Part shown: positions 1 to 10,183 of the stretch, one piece after another
How positions within the stretch are numbered: position 1 is the stretch's first letter
Layout of the letters: every line of letters begins with the position of its first letter
Assembly (NCBI GenBank): GCA_963942565.1
Contig: OZ012685.1
Coordinates: 50,139,004-50,203,003 of the forward strand
Source of the DNA: Maea johnstoni
Lineage: Eukaryota > Annelida > Polychaeta > Spionida > Magelonidae
Direction: 5' to 3'
Length of the DNA: 64,000 bases
Program-made: the position numbers and the translations under genes
The notes under the pieces: generated by a model
Told to the model about the DNA's origin: nothing
Database searches by the model: none
Seen by the model: the letters and a program-made list of their open reading frames with translations, nothing else

Positions 1-845
1 GGTACGAAATATGGGGGTTAATGGCTGACTTCAAGTTTGGTGTTAACACAGATGTTAACATCGGTGTTAGTGTTACCAGGGGTGGTAACACGCTATTTGA
101 AGTGATGGGCATATGTTAGGTGGTAACACACATCTATCCCATAATGCCCCATAATATGTGTGTTAACACAAAATGTAACAGAAAATGTTAGTGTAGATCT
201 GTGAAAGGTGTTGAAAAGAGCATGGTCCCCATATACTTTCTGAAGGCCTTAACAGTAACGGCTTAGGTGTTAACACCGTTTTGACTTCAAGTCCTATGTT
301 AGTGTTGGGTACCATCTTCAGCTACTAACGACCCATTGCACCTAGTTAAAAAGGTTGTCTGAGTATAATTCACTTCATTTCAACAGTTCATTTATAATGA
401 TAATAATAATAATGATAATAATAATGATAACAATAATAAAAATTATGAGAATAATTATAAGCTATAATGGAAATGATCTTAACAATAAAAATGAAATTAA
501 TGATAATTCTTTTTAAAGTTTGTATTATCCTAATAAAATGTAGGATAGTTTGTATTATCCTAATAAAATATATGATATGAATGATATGTGTCTGTATTAA
601 ACTGAAAGAGACTAATAGTTAAGTATTACATTCCCAGCATGTTGCTGTTCTTTACTATGACAAACATTATTTGTTTGAGCAGGACACACATCTTCAAAAA
701 TGTAACATCATTGCTAACATCTCTGTTGGCCTAGATGTTAACATCTTGCACTGTGTTGAGTGGCTGGGATTAACAGATCTGTTAGTGTTACCATGTGTGT
801 TAAATGTAACACCGTACTTGAAGTCAGCCAATATCCCCTTACAAT
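1..845. repeat. Foldback-like inverted-repeat segment rich in TGTTAACA words
   Basis: The two ends read as inverted copies: GGCTGACTTCAAGT at about 23-36 matches the reverse complement of 812-828, followed on both sides by a diverged GTGTTAAC-type arm. Between them the word GTGTTAACAC / ATGTTAACAT recurs (near 42, 53, 170, 266 and 735). This resembles a short DNA transposon with subterminal repeats. It runs directly into the left arm of the TatD element, so it may be inserted in that arm or be its outer part. The window edge prevents fixing the left boundary. Confidence 0.45.
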
Positions 846-1120
846 ACAGGAAATATATGCGGCTCTGACGGCGAGTGACTTCCCGAAGTGACTGGGCTTC
901 CGAGTTTGCTGCTGCCACTTGATGTCGCTAAACACGCAGAGGATTATAAAATCTGAAGTTTAAATATGTGTTCCCGTTCATCCAATGTCAGTGTTTTGAT
1001 AAAGGAAGGGGTGTTTATTTAGTGGAAAAAATCAGCGTTTTATTAAAATAAGGGTGCCAGAAATCAGTGCTTTAGGGGTATTTTTTCTTTTGATAACGAG
1101 CGTATGCGCCCCCCTAAATA
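833..1120 (+). repeat. Left terminal inverted repeat of the TatD element
   Basis: It starts ATCCCCTTACAATAC and ends CGCCCCCCTAAATA, pairing with 4961-5258 in inverse orientation. Inside, a short motif TCAGYGYTTTNAT recurs at about 50-bp spacing (988, 1032, 1067, and again outside at 1149), so the arm is itself built from degenerate tandem repeats. Confidence 0.75.
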
Positions 1121-1554
1121 CTGTGCCCCTCCCCTTGGGCCCTGAGGTCTCAGTGTTTTGATTATGTTGTGAGCACGTCTCTACTGGCTTATACACTGTC
1201 TATAGCAGATACAAGTTAGTGACTTACCTTGGCTCCAAAACGGGCTGGTACAACGCGAAGCGGCAACAGCAGCAACTAGGTAGTCCATACGGTCCGAAGG
1301 TCAGGTCAAGTCTGACAAGTCACCGGCGAGATTGTCAGGACACTTCCTGTTCAGCTCCACAATGCGCGCGCACACGCAGCGAACGTTCCCTATCAACTAT
1401 GCTCGCAACATTCCCCCCCCCCCCTTCCTGTAAAAAGGACTGCTGCAATATAAAAATATATAGAAACTCCATCTGGCAAAACTAGACGGAACGTTTAATT
1501 AGGACAATAACTCAGCATAACCGGACTATTTAAAAAGATTTGTACACATCTGAC

Positions 1555-1850
1555 AAACCCAGCAGGGTGCCGGACCTACCATTGGCCTTACGCAATTAAC
1601 AAAATAACAGTTCAAAATAAAAAATTACTACAAAAGATTACTGGGTGAACCAAGCAGAAGCCGGATCTACCCTTACATTACTAGCTACCAAACTACGCGA
1701 CTAATACAAAAGAGATATGGGTGAACCCAGCAGAAGCCGGATCTGCCCTTAAATTACTTATTTACAAAAAGTAGGTAAACCCAGCAGAACCCGGATCTAC
1801 CTCAGCACAACCCAGATCATACTCAGCCGGATCATACTCCTACCTGCACC
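1555..1850. repeat. Short dispersed repeat ACCCAGCAGNAGCCGGATC
   Basis: Versions of this about 20-bp word lie near 1557, 1651, 1714 and 1769 at roughly 60-bp spacing, downstream of the TatD stop. Further copies occur inside the element near 3400 and 4128. The spacing and restriction to this element suggest subterminal binding sites or a mini-satellite. The function is unknown. Confidence 0.55.
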
Positions 1851-3542
1851 CTAGAACCCGTGAATGCTCATGGCATTGTCCCAGCTAGAGCGAAGGACGT
1901 CATCCACTGGGACATGCTGCAATTTTGCAACCTCCTGTGCCACTCGCAGGACCATCTGTGGGTCAGAAAACTCCAGGGTGGGCGGCGCATTGTATGGGAG
2001 AAAATACGGGGCATCGCTCTCCAATACCATGCTGGATAAAGGAATTAACGTCGCAGAGTAGCGAGCCAGATCCTGCTATGGGTGGGTACACGCTGCAGTA
2101 ACGCGGAACACGATGTTAGAAAAAGTCCGTTTCCATAACATGACCTCTGACCACTCCTGAATACAGCAGTGCAAATGGATCGAGTGATCCACCGGCAAGA
2201 GAGGTCTAGAAAGGGACATCCCCGCATCCCGCGAATGGAAAACCACTGGCTTCCTCATCATAACGGCAACATCCAGCAGCTCCTTGAGGACGTCCGTCTG
2301 AACCGCTTGCCCCCTCTTTGAAATATTTCCCGAAAAATCCAACCCCACCTCCCCAAGCGCCATCACTTTGGGATGTTGCAATAAGTCGATTATCCTTGCT
2401 TTTACCATTCCATCAAACTGTTGAGCCATCTTCGGATGGCAGCCTACTACTCCATAAACCCCCTCCTCTACCAGAACGTTCTCAACGCTATTTGTGGTGA
2501 GCAGCTGAGGGGGGTCACAAAACACCACATTGCAGCCACGAAAGTTAGGTGAAACTCCCCGTCCCTTTCCAATTAGATAATCTTCCATTGTCCCACGGTG
2601 ATGCGCTTTACGGAACAACCGATCCAGGTGACAATGCATATCAAAAATGGGCGCGCTGCAGCTAGCTTCCCCAGGCAAGGAGCAAGTAACACTGTTTTTA
2701 GCCCTAGGTGTTTTTTTAGCCCTTCGTTTACGCTTGTTGGATCTAACAACAGGAGGATGACTTTCCGCTGAACGTGAAGGAACCATTGGATGAGGCTGAC
2801 TCGAAAACTCCACCGTCCTTGTTTCATTGGACGTTGCTGCCACGACCAAAGGAATACTATTATTTGGAACCTTCTCCTGCAAATTGTTTAAGGGCACCCG
2901 GGTCAAATCACAACATAACAGAATATTATGTATAGTGCGCCAGTTAAGTAATGATGATAAGTGTTCCGGCGAGGCTGCAGACGGGACCTGGAGATAAGGT
3001 GTACCGGTCTGCTGATCCAAGACATCCAGAATTTGTACCTCGTCTGTGGAGAAAATAGAGGCCGGTTCAATTATTCCGTTCGTCCAAACAAATTGAATCA
3101 ACTCCTCTTCCGACGCCAAACCCAGCTCAGAATAGATAAAGGCAAAAAACGAGTTCACACCTGCCACAAATTCTTTGAGGTTCCGCCCGAGATGAAATTT
3201 ACCGGAATGTTGCCTGATAACAGCTTGTGTCTCAGCTTTGCGGTAAACCCAACAAATCATGAGAGGGATAATCTGCCAGAAACGGGTGGCGAAATGACTT
3301 GACACCACATGCCGTTTCATGTGGTTGGTGCGCATGCCGCATTCCGAACACTCACTGGACCCCTTGGGTTTAGAAGGACCAGGGTTGTTGGCCCAAGAAC
3401 CCAGCAGGAGCCGGACCCTCTGCCAACACCACTTTCCTCCACCCATCATCAACCTCACTGCCAACATCCACCTTCCTACTTGACCCAGCCAATGCTGGAT
3501 CATCCACCACTTGATCTGAGCAACTCTGAGAGCACCCAGCAA
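1851..3542 (-). pseudogene. Zinc-finger plus TatD-family metal-dependent nuclease, one in-frame stop
   Basis: The reading frame runs 488 codons from 3542, meets an amber codon at 2076-2078, then continues in the same frame for 74 codons to a stop at 1851. Residues 65-83 form a C-x2-C-x9-H-x4-H finger. Residues 265-275 are a basic KRKRRAKK stretch (possible nuclear signal). From about 299 a TatD amidohydrolase fold is clear: HCH at 303-305, GCHP at 367, GEVGLDF with E398, VVFHSRD with H426, HLHCC with H458, and ESDAPYF beyond the stop. All metal ligands of the TatD DNase family are kept, so decay is recent or the stop is strain-specific. TatD proteins are 3'-5' exo/endodeoxyribonucleases. The Met at 3542 is only the first in the frame; the sequence upstream of about residue 50 is likely out of the true frame or intronic. 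The gene lies between inverted arms, which suggests it travels with the element. Confidence 0.8.
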
Positions 3543-3559
3543 CAGTCAGATCCTCCTGG

Positions 3560-3673
3560 TCATGGCACCGAACGCTCACCAGTATCACTCGGAACCGGAG
3601 ATCCTTCTCCTGAATCCTCTGCCGGCATAGTCTTATCGTAATCTGGCACGAAATCCCGTTCCTCTTCCATAGT
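3560..3673 (-). CDS. Candidate upstream acidic exon of the TatD gene
   Basis: On the minus strand a good acceptor (TTTTATTATATCTGCAG) ends at 3674 and is followed by an open frame starting TMEEERDFVPDYDK, rich in D, E, S and P. It closes at 3560, so a frame change or a further intron lies before the zinc finger. A possible preceding exon (3812 up to about 3940, reading GSGVAGVDAEG) ends at a GTTAGT donor in matching phase 0, giving an intron of 138 bp. These are visual splice calls only. Confidence 0.35.
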   Translation of the reverse strand, partial: TMEEERDFVPDYDKTMPAEDSGEGSPVPSDTGERSVP

Positions 3674-4187
3674 CTGCAGATATAATAAAAACATGTCATA
3701 GGAAGGTTCTAATGTGCATACACCATGTGCAGGTTGAATATGTGCAAACATACCCCAAGACCCTGGGAGTGCAGGAAGTTAATCCAGGAATCGTGCAGGC
3801 CCACAACTAACCTGCCCTTGCCTGGTGACCGGATTCTCTGCGCCAGAACCCGTTGACACCGACTCAGAACCCAGCGTTTGAGAATCAACTACCGAAAAGG
3901 TCATTCCCTCAGCATCTACCCCAGCAACCCCACTTCCATAATCTTATTCTTCAACAGAGCAAGATGTGAAAGTGGGATCTGGATTATACTGGCAGTACCA
4001 AGGGTCATCGGTTAGCTGCTCAGCATCAAACACCGAGATTGTCCTCCACTTTCAACAATCCGGATGCTCACATTGTACCCATGTGACATCTGGAACTGTA
4101 TGTGATTCATCCATGACATCGTCCCGCAACCCAGCAGCAGCCGGATGGCATATCCTCCATGACATTATCTAGCAACTCTACATTAGC

Positions 4188-4720
4188 CATAAACGGAAAA
4201 TAATAAATATTTGCATGAACTGCTTGCCATACAAATAGTTTAAAAATATTAAATTGGAGAGTTTTGTATTTATAGAAAATGATCTTATACCTAAGATAAC
4301 GATTTGTCAATTATGAAAACGAATTTGCATAAATGGAAAAAGCTTCTTTTTTAATAAATCAAAATTATCCATCCAGGGAAAATAGCGAATATGTCCATGG
4401 GTTACTTGTTCAGGGAAAATGATTCTTCCTTTACAGAAGACGATTCTCCTTGTACGGAAGATGAATCTCCGTGTATGGAAGTGCCGCTGATTTTCCGTAA
4501 ATGGAAAATGAATTTCCGATTACAGAAAATGAAGTTTTTGGGGGAAAATAATTTTCCGTTTCCAGAAAATTAGTCGAAAGCAGCCATTTCCATTTATAAA
4601 AAAATAAGCTTTCCGAAAAGTAATTTCTATTTGCGAAAAATAATTTCCCATAAACGGAAAATCATTTTTCATAAACGAGAAATCATTTTCAGACAGACAA
4701 TGATTTGCCATTTAATAACA
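4188..4720. repeat. Cluster of imperfect palindromes built on TTTTCCGTNNATGGAAAA
   Basis: Short words GGAAAAT, TTTCCG and ATAAACGGAAAAT recur in both orientations roughly every 20-40 bp (about 4190, 4335, 4415, 4490, 4505, 4545, 4620, 4655). The block lies between the TatD gene's 5' side and the right arm, where the promoter or subterminal region would be. It looks like a degenerate tandem/inverted array. Confidence 0.5.
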
Positions 4721-4960
4721 GAAAAGGAATATCTGTGTTAGTTGGATATCAACTCTTTTAAATATCAAAGAGTTGATATGTCATCTTCTGACATTGTGCT
4801 GTGGAGGAATATGTGGTATGAATTAAATGAGAAAGATTTAGCTGATTTCTATGGAAAGCAGTCCTTGCAGAAAAGCGCCATTTATCTTAAAAGGCAAATA
4901 GTGTTTTTCTGCAAGAACGGCTTTTCACGGAATTCACTAATCAATTTTCAGAAATCTTGG

Positions 4961-5258
4961 TATTTAGGGGGGCGCATACGTTCGTTATCAAAATTTAAAA
5001 ATTCCCCTAAAGCACTGATTTCAGGCCAAAAAAGCACCCTTAATTTAATAAAAACGCTGACTTTTTCCACTACATAAACACCCCTTCTTTTATCAAAACA
5101 CTGACATTGGATGAACGGGAAGACGTACTTTAACTTTAGATTTTATAATCCTCTGCGTGTTTAGGGGCAGCAAGTGGCGGCAACAAACTCGGAAGCCCAG
5201 ATACTTCGGTAGTCACTCGGCGTCAGAGCAGCGTATGTTTCGTGGATTGTAAGGGGAT
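4961..5258 (-). repeat. Right terminal inverted repeat of the TatD element
   Basis: It is the reverse-complement partner of 833-1120 and shares the long stretch around CACGCAGAGGATTATAAAAT and the TCAGTG-type internal repeats. Diverged repeats of the same kind (ACCCTTTCTTTAATAAAATC near 5296) continue to about 5400, outside the matched arm. Confidence 0.75.
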
Positions 5259-5430
5259 TTTGACACCAAACTTCGTACCTGGGTACAAAGAAGTACCCTT
5301 TCTTTAATAAAATCGCGGACATGCGGAGCTCTTAAAAAAGACCCCTTCTTCCGCGAAATATGTAACGAATGTGCGGCCCCCCTCTGTACCTGATTGCCCC
5401 CCCCCCCCTTGGTGGATAGTATTCTAACAT
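5259..5430. other. Outer flank of the TatD element
   Basis: It holds a small hairpin GGTACAAAGAAGTACC near 5281 and further diverged repeats of the arm motif. A poly-C run lies at about 5398-5409. No gene is seen. Confidence 0.4.
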
Positions 5431-5437
5431 AGGTCAT

Positions 5438-5515
5438 CAGCCCTGACTGCTCGCTGTCTCTCACCGATGCCCTGTTCAAATCCGGTGTGAGTCATGTGAG
5501 AAAGTTGCCAATGCT
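5438..5515 (+). repeat. tRNA-Leu-like SINE fragment (family E)
   Basis: CTGACTGCTCGCTGTCTCTCAC followed by a B-box-like GTTCAAATCC and GTGAGAAAGTTGCCA matches the family E units at 57.4-58.2 kb. The A-box half is absent. Confidence 0.45.
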
Positions 5516-6130
5516 ACTTGAGATTAAGCAGTCATTTCAAAGTTACTGGCTGCTTCTTCGATTTATAACTACGGGCTTGTCATGATTTAATCTTGGTTTG
5601 GCAGGAAAAGTACCAATAAACAAAATTCTAAAATTTCAAATTCACTGCATACGACCATTTACGAATTTCAATCATTAATTATCATGTCCACCCATAGGTA
5701 TTTGTATCCGTATAATGATCTGAAAATTGGTAAAAGTTGTAGCTATAAAAATCAAATGATTATTATCAATCAATCATGTTTCTTTTCAATTTAGGCCAGT
5801 GATAGCATCATGATATCGCGACTCTGTGTGTAAAAGAGAAACAGCGTAAATCTCCCAAATGCTTTTTTCTCACCCCAGGTCATGCAGGCATTTTGTGTAT
5901 GGTTATTAAAAAGAAATGTGTATGAAGCATACTGTAATTCAATGCTCAATTATTCTAATGATATTCCCAGCTGTTTTTTGGTGTAAACCAAGTTTAGAAT
6001 TTAAGAATGATGCTAACTAGTCAAGCCCATAGCACTTCGATTGTTTTGTTTTTTTAGGTTCAATGCATGATTGAATATTTATTCAAATCAAACCTTTTAC
6101 GCAAATCACTCTCCCAAATCAACTTGTCTG
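5516..6130. other. AT-rich intergenic stretch, nothing recognised
   Basis: No convincing exon, repeat family or RNA gene was seen. Confidence 0.5.
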
Positions 6131-6315
6131 TATACGTATTATCATTATTAGTATTATCATTAATATTAGTTTATTGTTACCATTATTATATAATTCTTTT
6201 TATTATTTTCATCATTATTATAATTATCGTGTTTTTTTATTGTTTATTGATATTCTAATTATAATAATCATTAGTAGTATCTGCAGCAGCAGTAGTTGTA
6301 GCTAGTAGTTGTAGC

Positions 6316-6375
<60 letters not shown>

Positions 6376-6660
6376 GGTTGTTGTCTTTTCGCTTCTTCTT
6401 TTTCTTCTCATCATCATCATAGTACAAATGCCGATCATTATTTACATCATCATCATCCTCATCATCATCGCCATAATTAGTTCGAGCAACCCTAACTCTG
6501 ACACGTGTCTGTTTTTTCACTTCATAATGTCTACTGGCCTTATAGCAAACAACGACTAAATCGGTGTTTTAACTACATTATCATCACAATAATATCATTT
6601 AAACCATTACCATCCCCACCATCATCATTATCATCATTAATGACATTAGTATTTTAGGAC
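6130..6660. repeat. Trinucleotide-repeat block
   Basis: It contains TTATTA/ATTATT tracts, a (GTA)n run at about 6305-6375, and CAT-rich runs at 6410-6470 and 6600-6640. The apparent open frames here are translations of these repeats. Confidence 0.85.
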
Positions 6661-6822
6661 TGATCAGTGACATTTTTCATCTCCTTCGTTTTCTCTTTCT
6701 TCCTACAGCCATCATCATCCTCACAATCATCATCATCGTTATCATCAATCCAACGACCATCATCAGTATCATTATCATATTTTATTTTAGCATCAACAAC
6801 ATCAACATTATCAGAACTCATT

Positions 6823-7043
6823 TTAACCCTTCCAATGCTGAGGCTACTTTCGTCCATACTTTCGTCCAAAGCACAAGGATGAAAAGGTTTTTGATGACCA
6901 TCTAAACCCTGTCATGTTGTTTTTCATTAGAGAGCTCTCACTGAGTACTCTCAGATGATTACCCATGTCCCAGAATTTCAGTAATTTCATTTTTTAAATC
7001 ATTTTGAATTGGCAAAATTAGCCACCAGCAGCATGAGGGTTAA
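6823..7043 (-). mobile_element. Family P MITE (piggyBac-like, TTAA ends)
   Basis: It begins TTAACCCTTCCAATGC and ends GCAGCATGAGGGTTAA, with TTAA at both ends. Plus orientation of the family is defined as starting TTAACCCTTATGCTGCTGG. The left part carries a small local duplication of ACTTTCGTCC. Confidence 0.8.
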
Positions 7044-7079
7044 AAATTGCCTGGGGTGCGCATAGGATGCAAGAGGTGA

Positions 7080-7702
7080 AACCAATATACTGCACGGTGC
7101 TGCCATCTCCTGATGGTAAATGAAGACAGTTGATTGTGTACAGATGGCGCTGCAGTCGCATTCATTTGGACGTGGTCCCTGAAGCCGGAGAACTTAACTG
7201 AAGGATATTCCTAGACTTCACTACGGGACGTCTTGAATATGTACCAACCATGTAGGTTGCAGGGATATTGAACTTATAATAACCTGGTCATAGTTCTCGT
7301 TTAATTCAATTTCGACACCCTATTCGCAGGACAGCGGAAACCGAGAAATTTGATTGGCACTCTACAGCTGTTGTCGTTTTTCATCCAAGATGGCGACGTC
7401 CAAACTTTATGTTGGCTTCACGGTTGGGCCGTGATCGAAGGTGATTTAGGTGACTATTTGCCAGGGGAAAGTCCTGAAACTACACAGACTTGTAGTACTG
7501 ATGCTTTTTGTCTCACTGTAGGATCACACAGCGAATCTGATAAGTATCATGCGCGATATTTGGCCTTCGTTGTGAGATGTCTTCGATTGTTTTGGAGGGA
7601 ATGAAACTACAAGATGGCTGCTGGGTTGTTCAGCCCCGACCTGTGATAGGCAGTTTGGTAGCAGGTAATTAAGGTCGCAAGTGGGATAAGAAACCAGGAA
7701 CG
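7080..7702 (+). promoter_or_regulatory. Probable promoter/5'UTR of the CARD gene with upstream ORFs
   Basis: The region upstream of the CARD start is less AT-rich than its surroundings. It holds two AAGATGGC words (7387 and 7611) resembling YY1 sites that often mark transcription starts. If transcribed, at least three short upstream ORFs would precede the main start: ATG at 7390 (14 codons), 7601 (23 codons) and 7614 (10 codons). No TATA box is evident. The transcription start is not determined. Confidence 0.4.
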
Positions 7703-7979
7703 ATGGAGGAGAAGCACACACAGATCCTCGAGCTACATCGTGCTAAATTTGTCAAGGCGGTGGACGTGGAACGGCTATACCCCATCTTACAAGGCGCCGA
7801 CGTCCTGGGCTCAAATGACATGGCTGAAATTAATCAGCTCTCAACCAGGGAGTCCAAGGTGGAAACTTTATTGGACCTCCTTCCATCCAAGGGGAGCCAG
7901 GCATTCCAGACTTTGTGTGTGGCCCTAGAACCTACTTATCCTCATCTCCTGACTGCCATGTGCAACCAAAGTGTCACAG
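7703..7979 (+). CDS. First coding exon of a CARD-domain protein (CRADD/initiator-caspase type)
   Basis: ATG at 7703 sits in a good context (GGAACGATGG) and opens a 92-codon frame that ends at the donor ACAG|GTAAGT. The exon closes in phase 1 at 7979. The whole peptide is a CARD: EINQLSTRE, VETLLDLLPSKG and SQAFQTLCVALE match the helix 3-5 signature LL..LP.RG..AF..F...L of CRADD, caspase-2 and caspase-9. CARDs recruit partners through CARD-CARD contacts, for example caspase activation in an apoptosome or PIDDosome. The next exon is not near; the first phase-compatible one I can see is at 62801. The identity as caspase, adaptor or immune receptor cannot be decided from this exon alone. Confidence 0.8.
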
Positions 7980-9096
7980 GTAAGTAATAGGCTAAAGAAT
8001 GAAGGAAATAGATAATAAATAATGTGTGTAGTTATGATATGAGTCACTCCATAGGAAACTTTATAGTACTTACCAAACTTCCTCATCTCAAGATTGGGTT
8101 AACTCTTTCCTGAAATAATGCCTACTCGATAATGGTCTCTGTTTCTAACCTCCAACCAACTAACAATCACAATGCTTTCTTATTGTTCCATATTTCTTCT
8201 TACAGGTCTTGCACATTAAATTAATAACATTTCCAGTCGTGGGTCAGCCTCAATACTCTCCCGAGAGTGAGAGCTGTTTATGTAAAACAAATGATGATAA
8301 TTGAGTCTTTTGTACAGTTAAAACCATACTGTCAAAACACCTAGCAATAGTAAAAACAAAACAATTAATTCTCTAAATAAAACTATTGAAGTAACAATGT
8401 TTAAAAAAGTTGATAGAATGAAACCCTAACTGTGGACATAGTAACATTTCATTTTAAGAAACAGTTCTCTATCTAGCCACTTAGTATCTAGATGGTTGTT
8501 ACATTATATTGGTTCAGATTGACTGGTTTTGAAACTTTGTTACACACTGTTAGGAAGATAGTCTCCAAGTAGTGGAAGAACTGTTTCTGCGGAATAAAGC
8601 AACAAAAAACGGTTTCTGCCATTCATGGTAATAACCGCCCCTTGGAACCTTCTAAGATCCCTGGTTACAATTATTTGAGCATCTGCTTATATTCTGGATT
8701 AAGTCACATTTAAAACGTTTTCTGGCACTGGTATTACCTCATATTTCCATCTATAAGTTCACCAAAAAAAATACGACTTGTAACAGGGTTATATAAATTA
8801 GCTTGCAAGCCCTCATCATCAGATATCAGATAAAAAGCAACAGCTTCAGTGCAGTGCCTACCCTATATAGTGTTTTATTGTCTAAACCTTATTTATCCAA
8901 AAGTACTATATTTTGGGCCATCAACATTTCTTGGTTTTTGGATTCATGACTGGATTATTTTGTCTTTCCAATATTTGAATGATCACTTTCCCTTAGGTCC
9001 GCAGATAAAACCTGCAGTTTCTTGCCTCGAAGGGCAAATTCCAACAATTGCCCTTCTGAGGGACTGGCAGCAAACAGTCTACTTCCCACTCTCTTC
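7980..9096 (+). other. Start of a long intron, nothing recognised
   Basis: AT-rich sequence follows the CARD donor. No exon with paired splice sites and no known repeat was seen. Confidence 0.5.
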
Positions 9097-9315
9097 TGAA
9101 CCCTTATGCTGGTGGTGGCTAATTTTGGCAATTGATACAGAATGATGCAAAGAACTAGGAAATGACTGAAACCCTGGCATATGGGTACTCATCTGAGAGT
9201 AATCGGCAAGAGACTTCCAATGAATACCAACATGATAGGGTTTCGATGTTTTTTTTTATAAATCTTTGAGTCCTAGTGCTATGGACGAAGGTAGCCTCAG
9301 CATTGGAAGGGTTAA
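9097..9315 (+). mobile_element. Family P MITE
   Basis: The left end has decayed to TGAACCCTTATGCTGG. The right end reads CAGCATTGGAAGGGTTAA. Confidence 0.75.
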
Positions 9316-9593
9316 AATGGATTGACACAAAAAAGTAGTAAGTACTACTTAGTACCTGGAGGCAGCCAGTCTGCTTGACTTGCAAGAATACAATGGAAAG
9401 CGAACCACTGAATGGTATTCCATAGATCACAAATTGCTTTTCCTGTACACTTATATAATGAAACAACCTGTCATTTAAAAAGACACATAGAAATAGTACC
9501 ATTATTAATGAAAATCCTACCACTTACTACTTTTCACATTCACGAATGACGTCCAGGGTATCTAGACTACAATTCATACTCAGATAAAGATCA

Positions 9594-10073
9594 TGATTTT
9601 GAAACTGGGTGCCTAAAATTGGCAGTTGTAAAATTTTGGGGCATCCAATTTTTTAAGGGGGATCCCAATATATTCATATATCAACCATAAACATGTATAA
9701 ATTCATCACAATAAGGCATGATATCATTAAACAATGTCATGGGAATTATAAGGAGTTGCAAAAAATCAATTATATAAGCTTGAGATTGAGATGTTTAGAA
9801 ATTCCACACAAAAAATGGGTGTCATGACGGGACCTTTTTAAGGGTTTGGTCAGGGTCTGACACTTAGTTTTCAGGCTAGGGGCCCGAAAAGGTCTTTTGA
9901 TTAAAATAAGTGGTCAAAAACAGGATTTCTGGTTATTTCACATACTGTTTTGGGCCCGTAGTCTGAAAAATTTAGGGGCCCACAGCAAAATCTAGGGGCA
10001 TATGCCCCTGGGAAAGTCGAACCCTGTTGGTTGTCCAAAAACGCACCCAGACGCCCTGCTGGCTAAAACCATG
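9594..10073 (-). mobile_element. Family A MITE (hAT-like) with a nested 5-bp-TSD element
   Basis: It ends CTGCTGGCTAAAACCATG and begins near GATTTTGAAACTGGGTGC; the extreme left end is decayed. The interior is split by the insertion at 9851-10026. Confidence 0.7.
9851..10026 (-). mobile_element. Family H5 MITE, 176 bp, 5-bp target duplication
   Basis: It starts CAGGGTCTGACACTTAG and ends AAAGTCGAACCCTG. The family A sequence is duplicated as TTGGT on both sides (9846-9850 and 10027-10031). The same 176-bp element occurs at 16217-16392 with a different 5-bp duplication. CAGGG ends suggest hAT; plain hATs make 8 bp. Confidence 0.8.
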
Positions 10074-10078
10074 GTATG

Positions 10079-10183
10079 AGTAATTGAAGTAGAATATTAG
10101 TATCTTAATCTGGACGGGCAATACATTTGAAAAATTTTGTCATTTTGGACTATAGGCATTTTTGAAATCCAAGCTAAGACCCT
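10079..10183 (+). mobile_element. Family B MITE, 3' fragment
   Basis: It resembles the right 100 bp of 14024-14327 and ends AGCTAAGACCCTG. Confidence 0.55.

Larger units (their letters stand above)
833..5258. mobile_element. Putative DNA transposon with long terminal inverted repeats carrying a TatD-nuclease gene
   Basis: Arms at 833-1120 and 4961-5258 are inverted copies that I judge by eye to be roughly 85% identical, which brackets about 4.4 kb. The interior holds a minus-strand zinc-finger/TatD gene, short dispersed ACCCAGCAG repeats and a palindrome-rich block. I see no DDE transposase, tyrosine recombinase or helicase reading frame. The arms may extend further out: GTAC occurs about 20 bp outside ATCCCC on both sides, and GGTACGAA at 1-8 mirrors TTCGTACC at 5272-5279. 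No target-site duplication could be fixed. An alternative is a palindromic segmental duplication that happens to flank a host TatD gene. The inverted arms are seen; the transposon status is inferred. Confidence 0.6.

Noticed and set aside
1-5279. GGTACGAA at 1-8 and TTCGTACC at 5272-5279 as proven outer ends of the TatD element
   Set aside because: The match is short and the window edge hides the left flank, so it is recorded only as a possibility.
6067-6258. Hydrophobic frame resembling a membrane segment
   Set aside because: The sequence is ATT/TTA low-complexity DNA; no exon signals.
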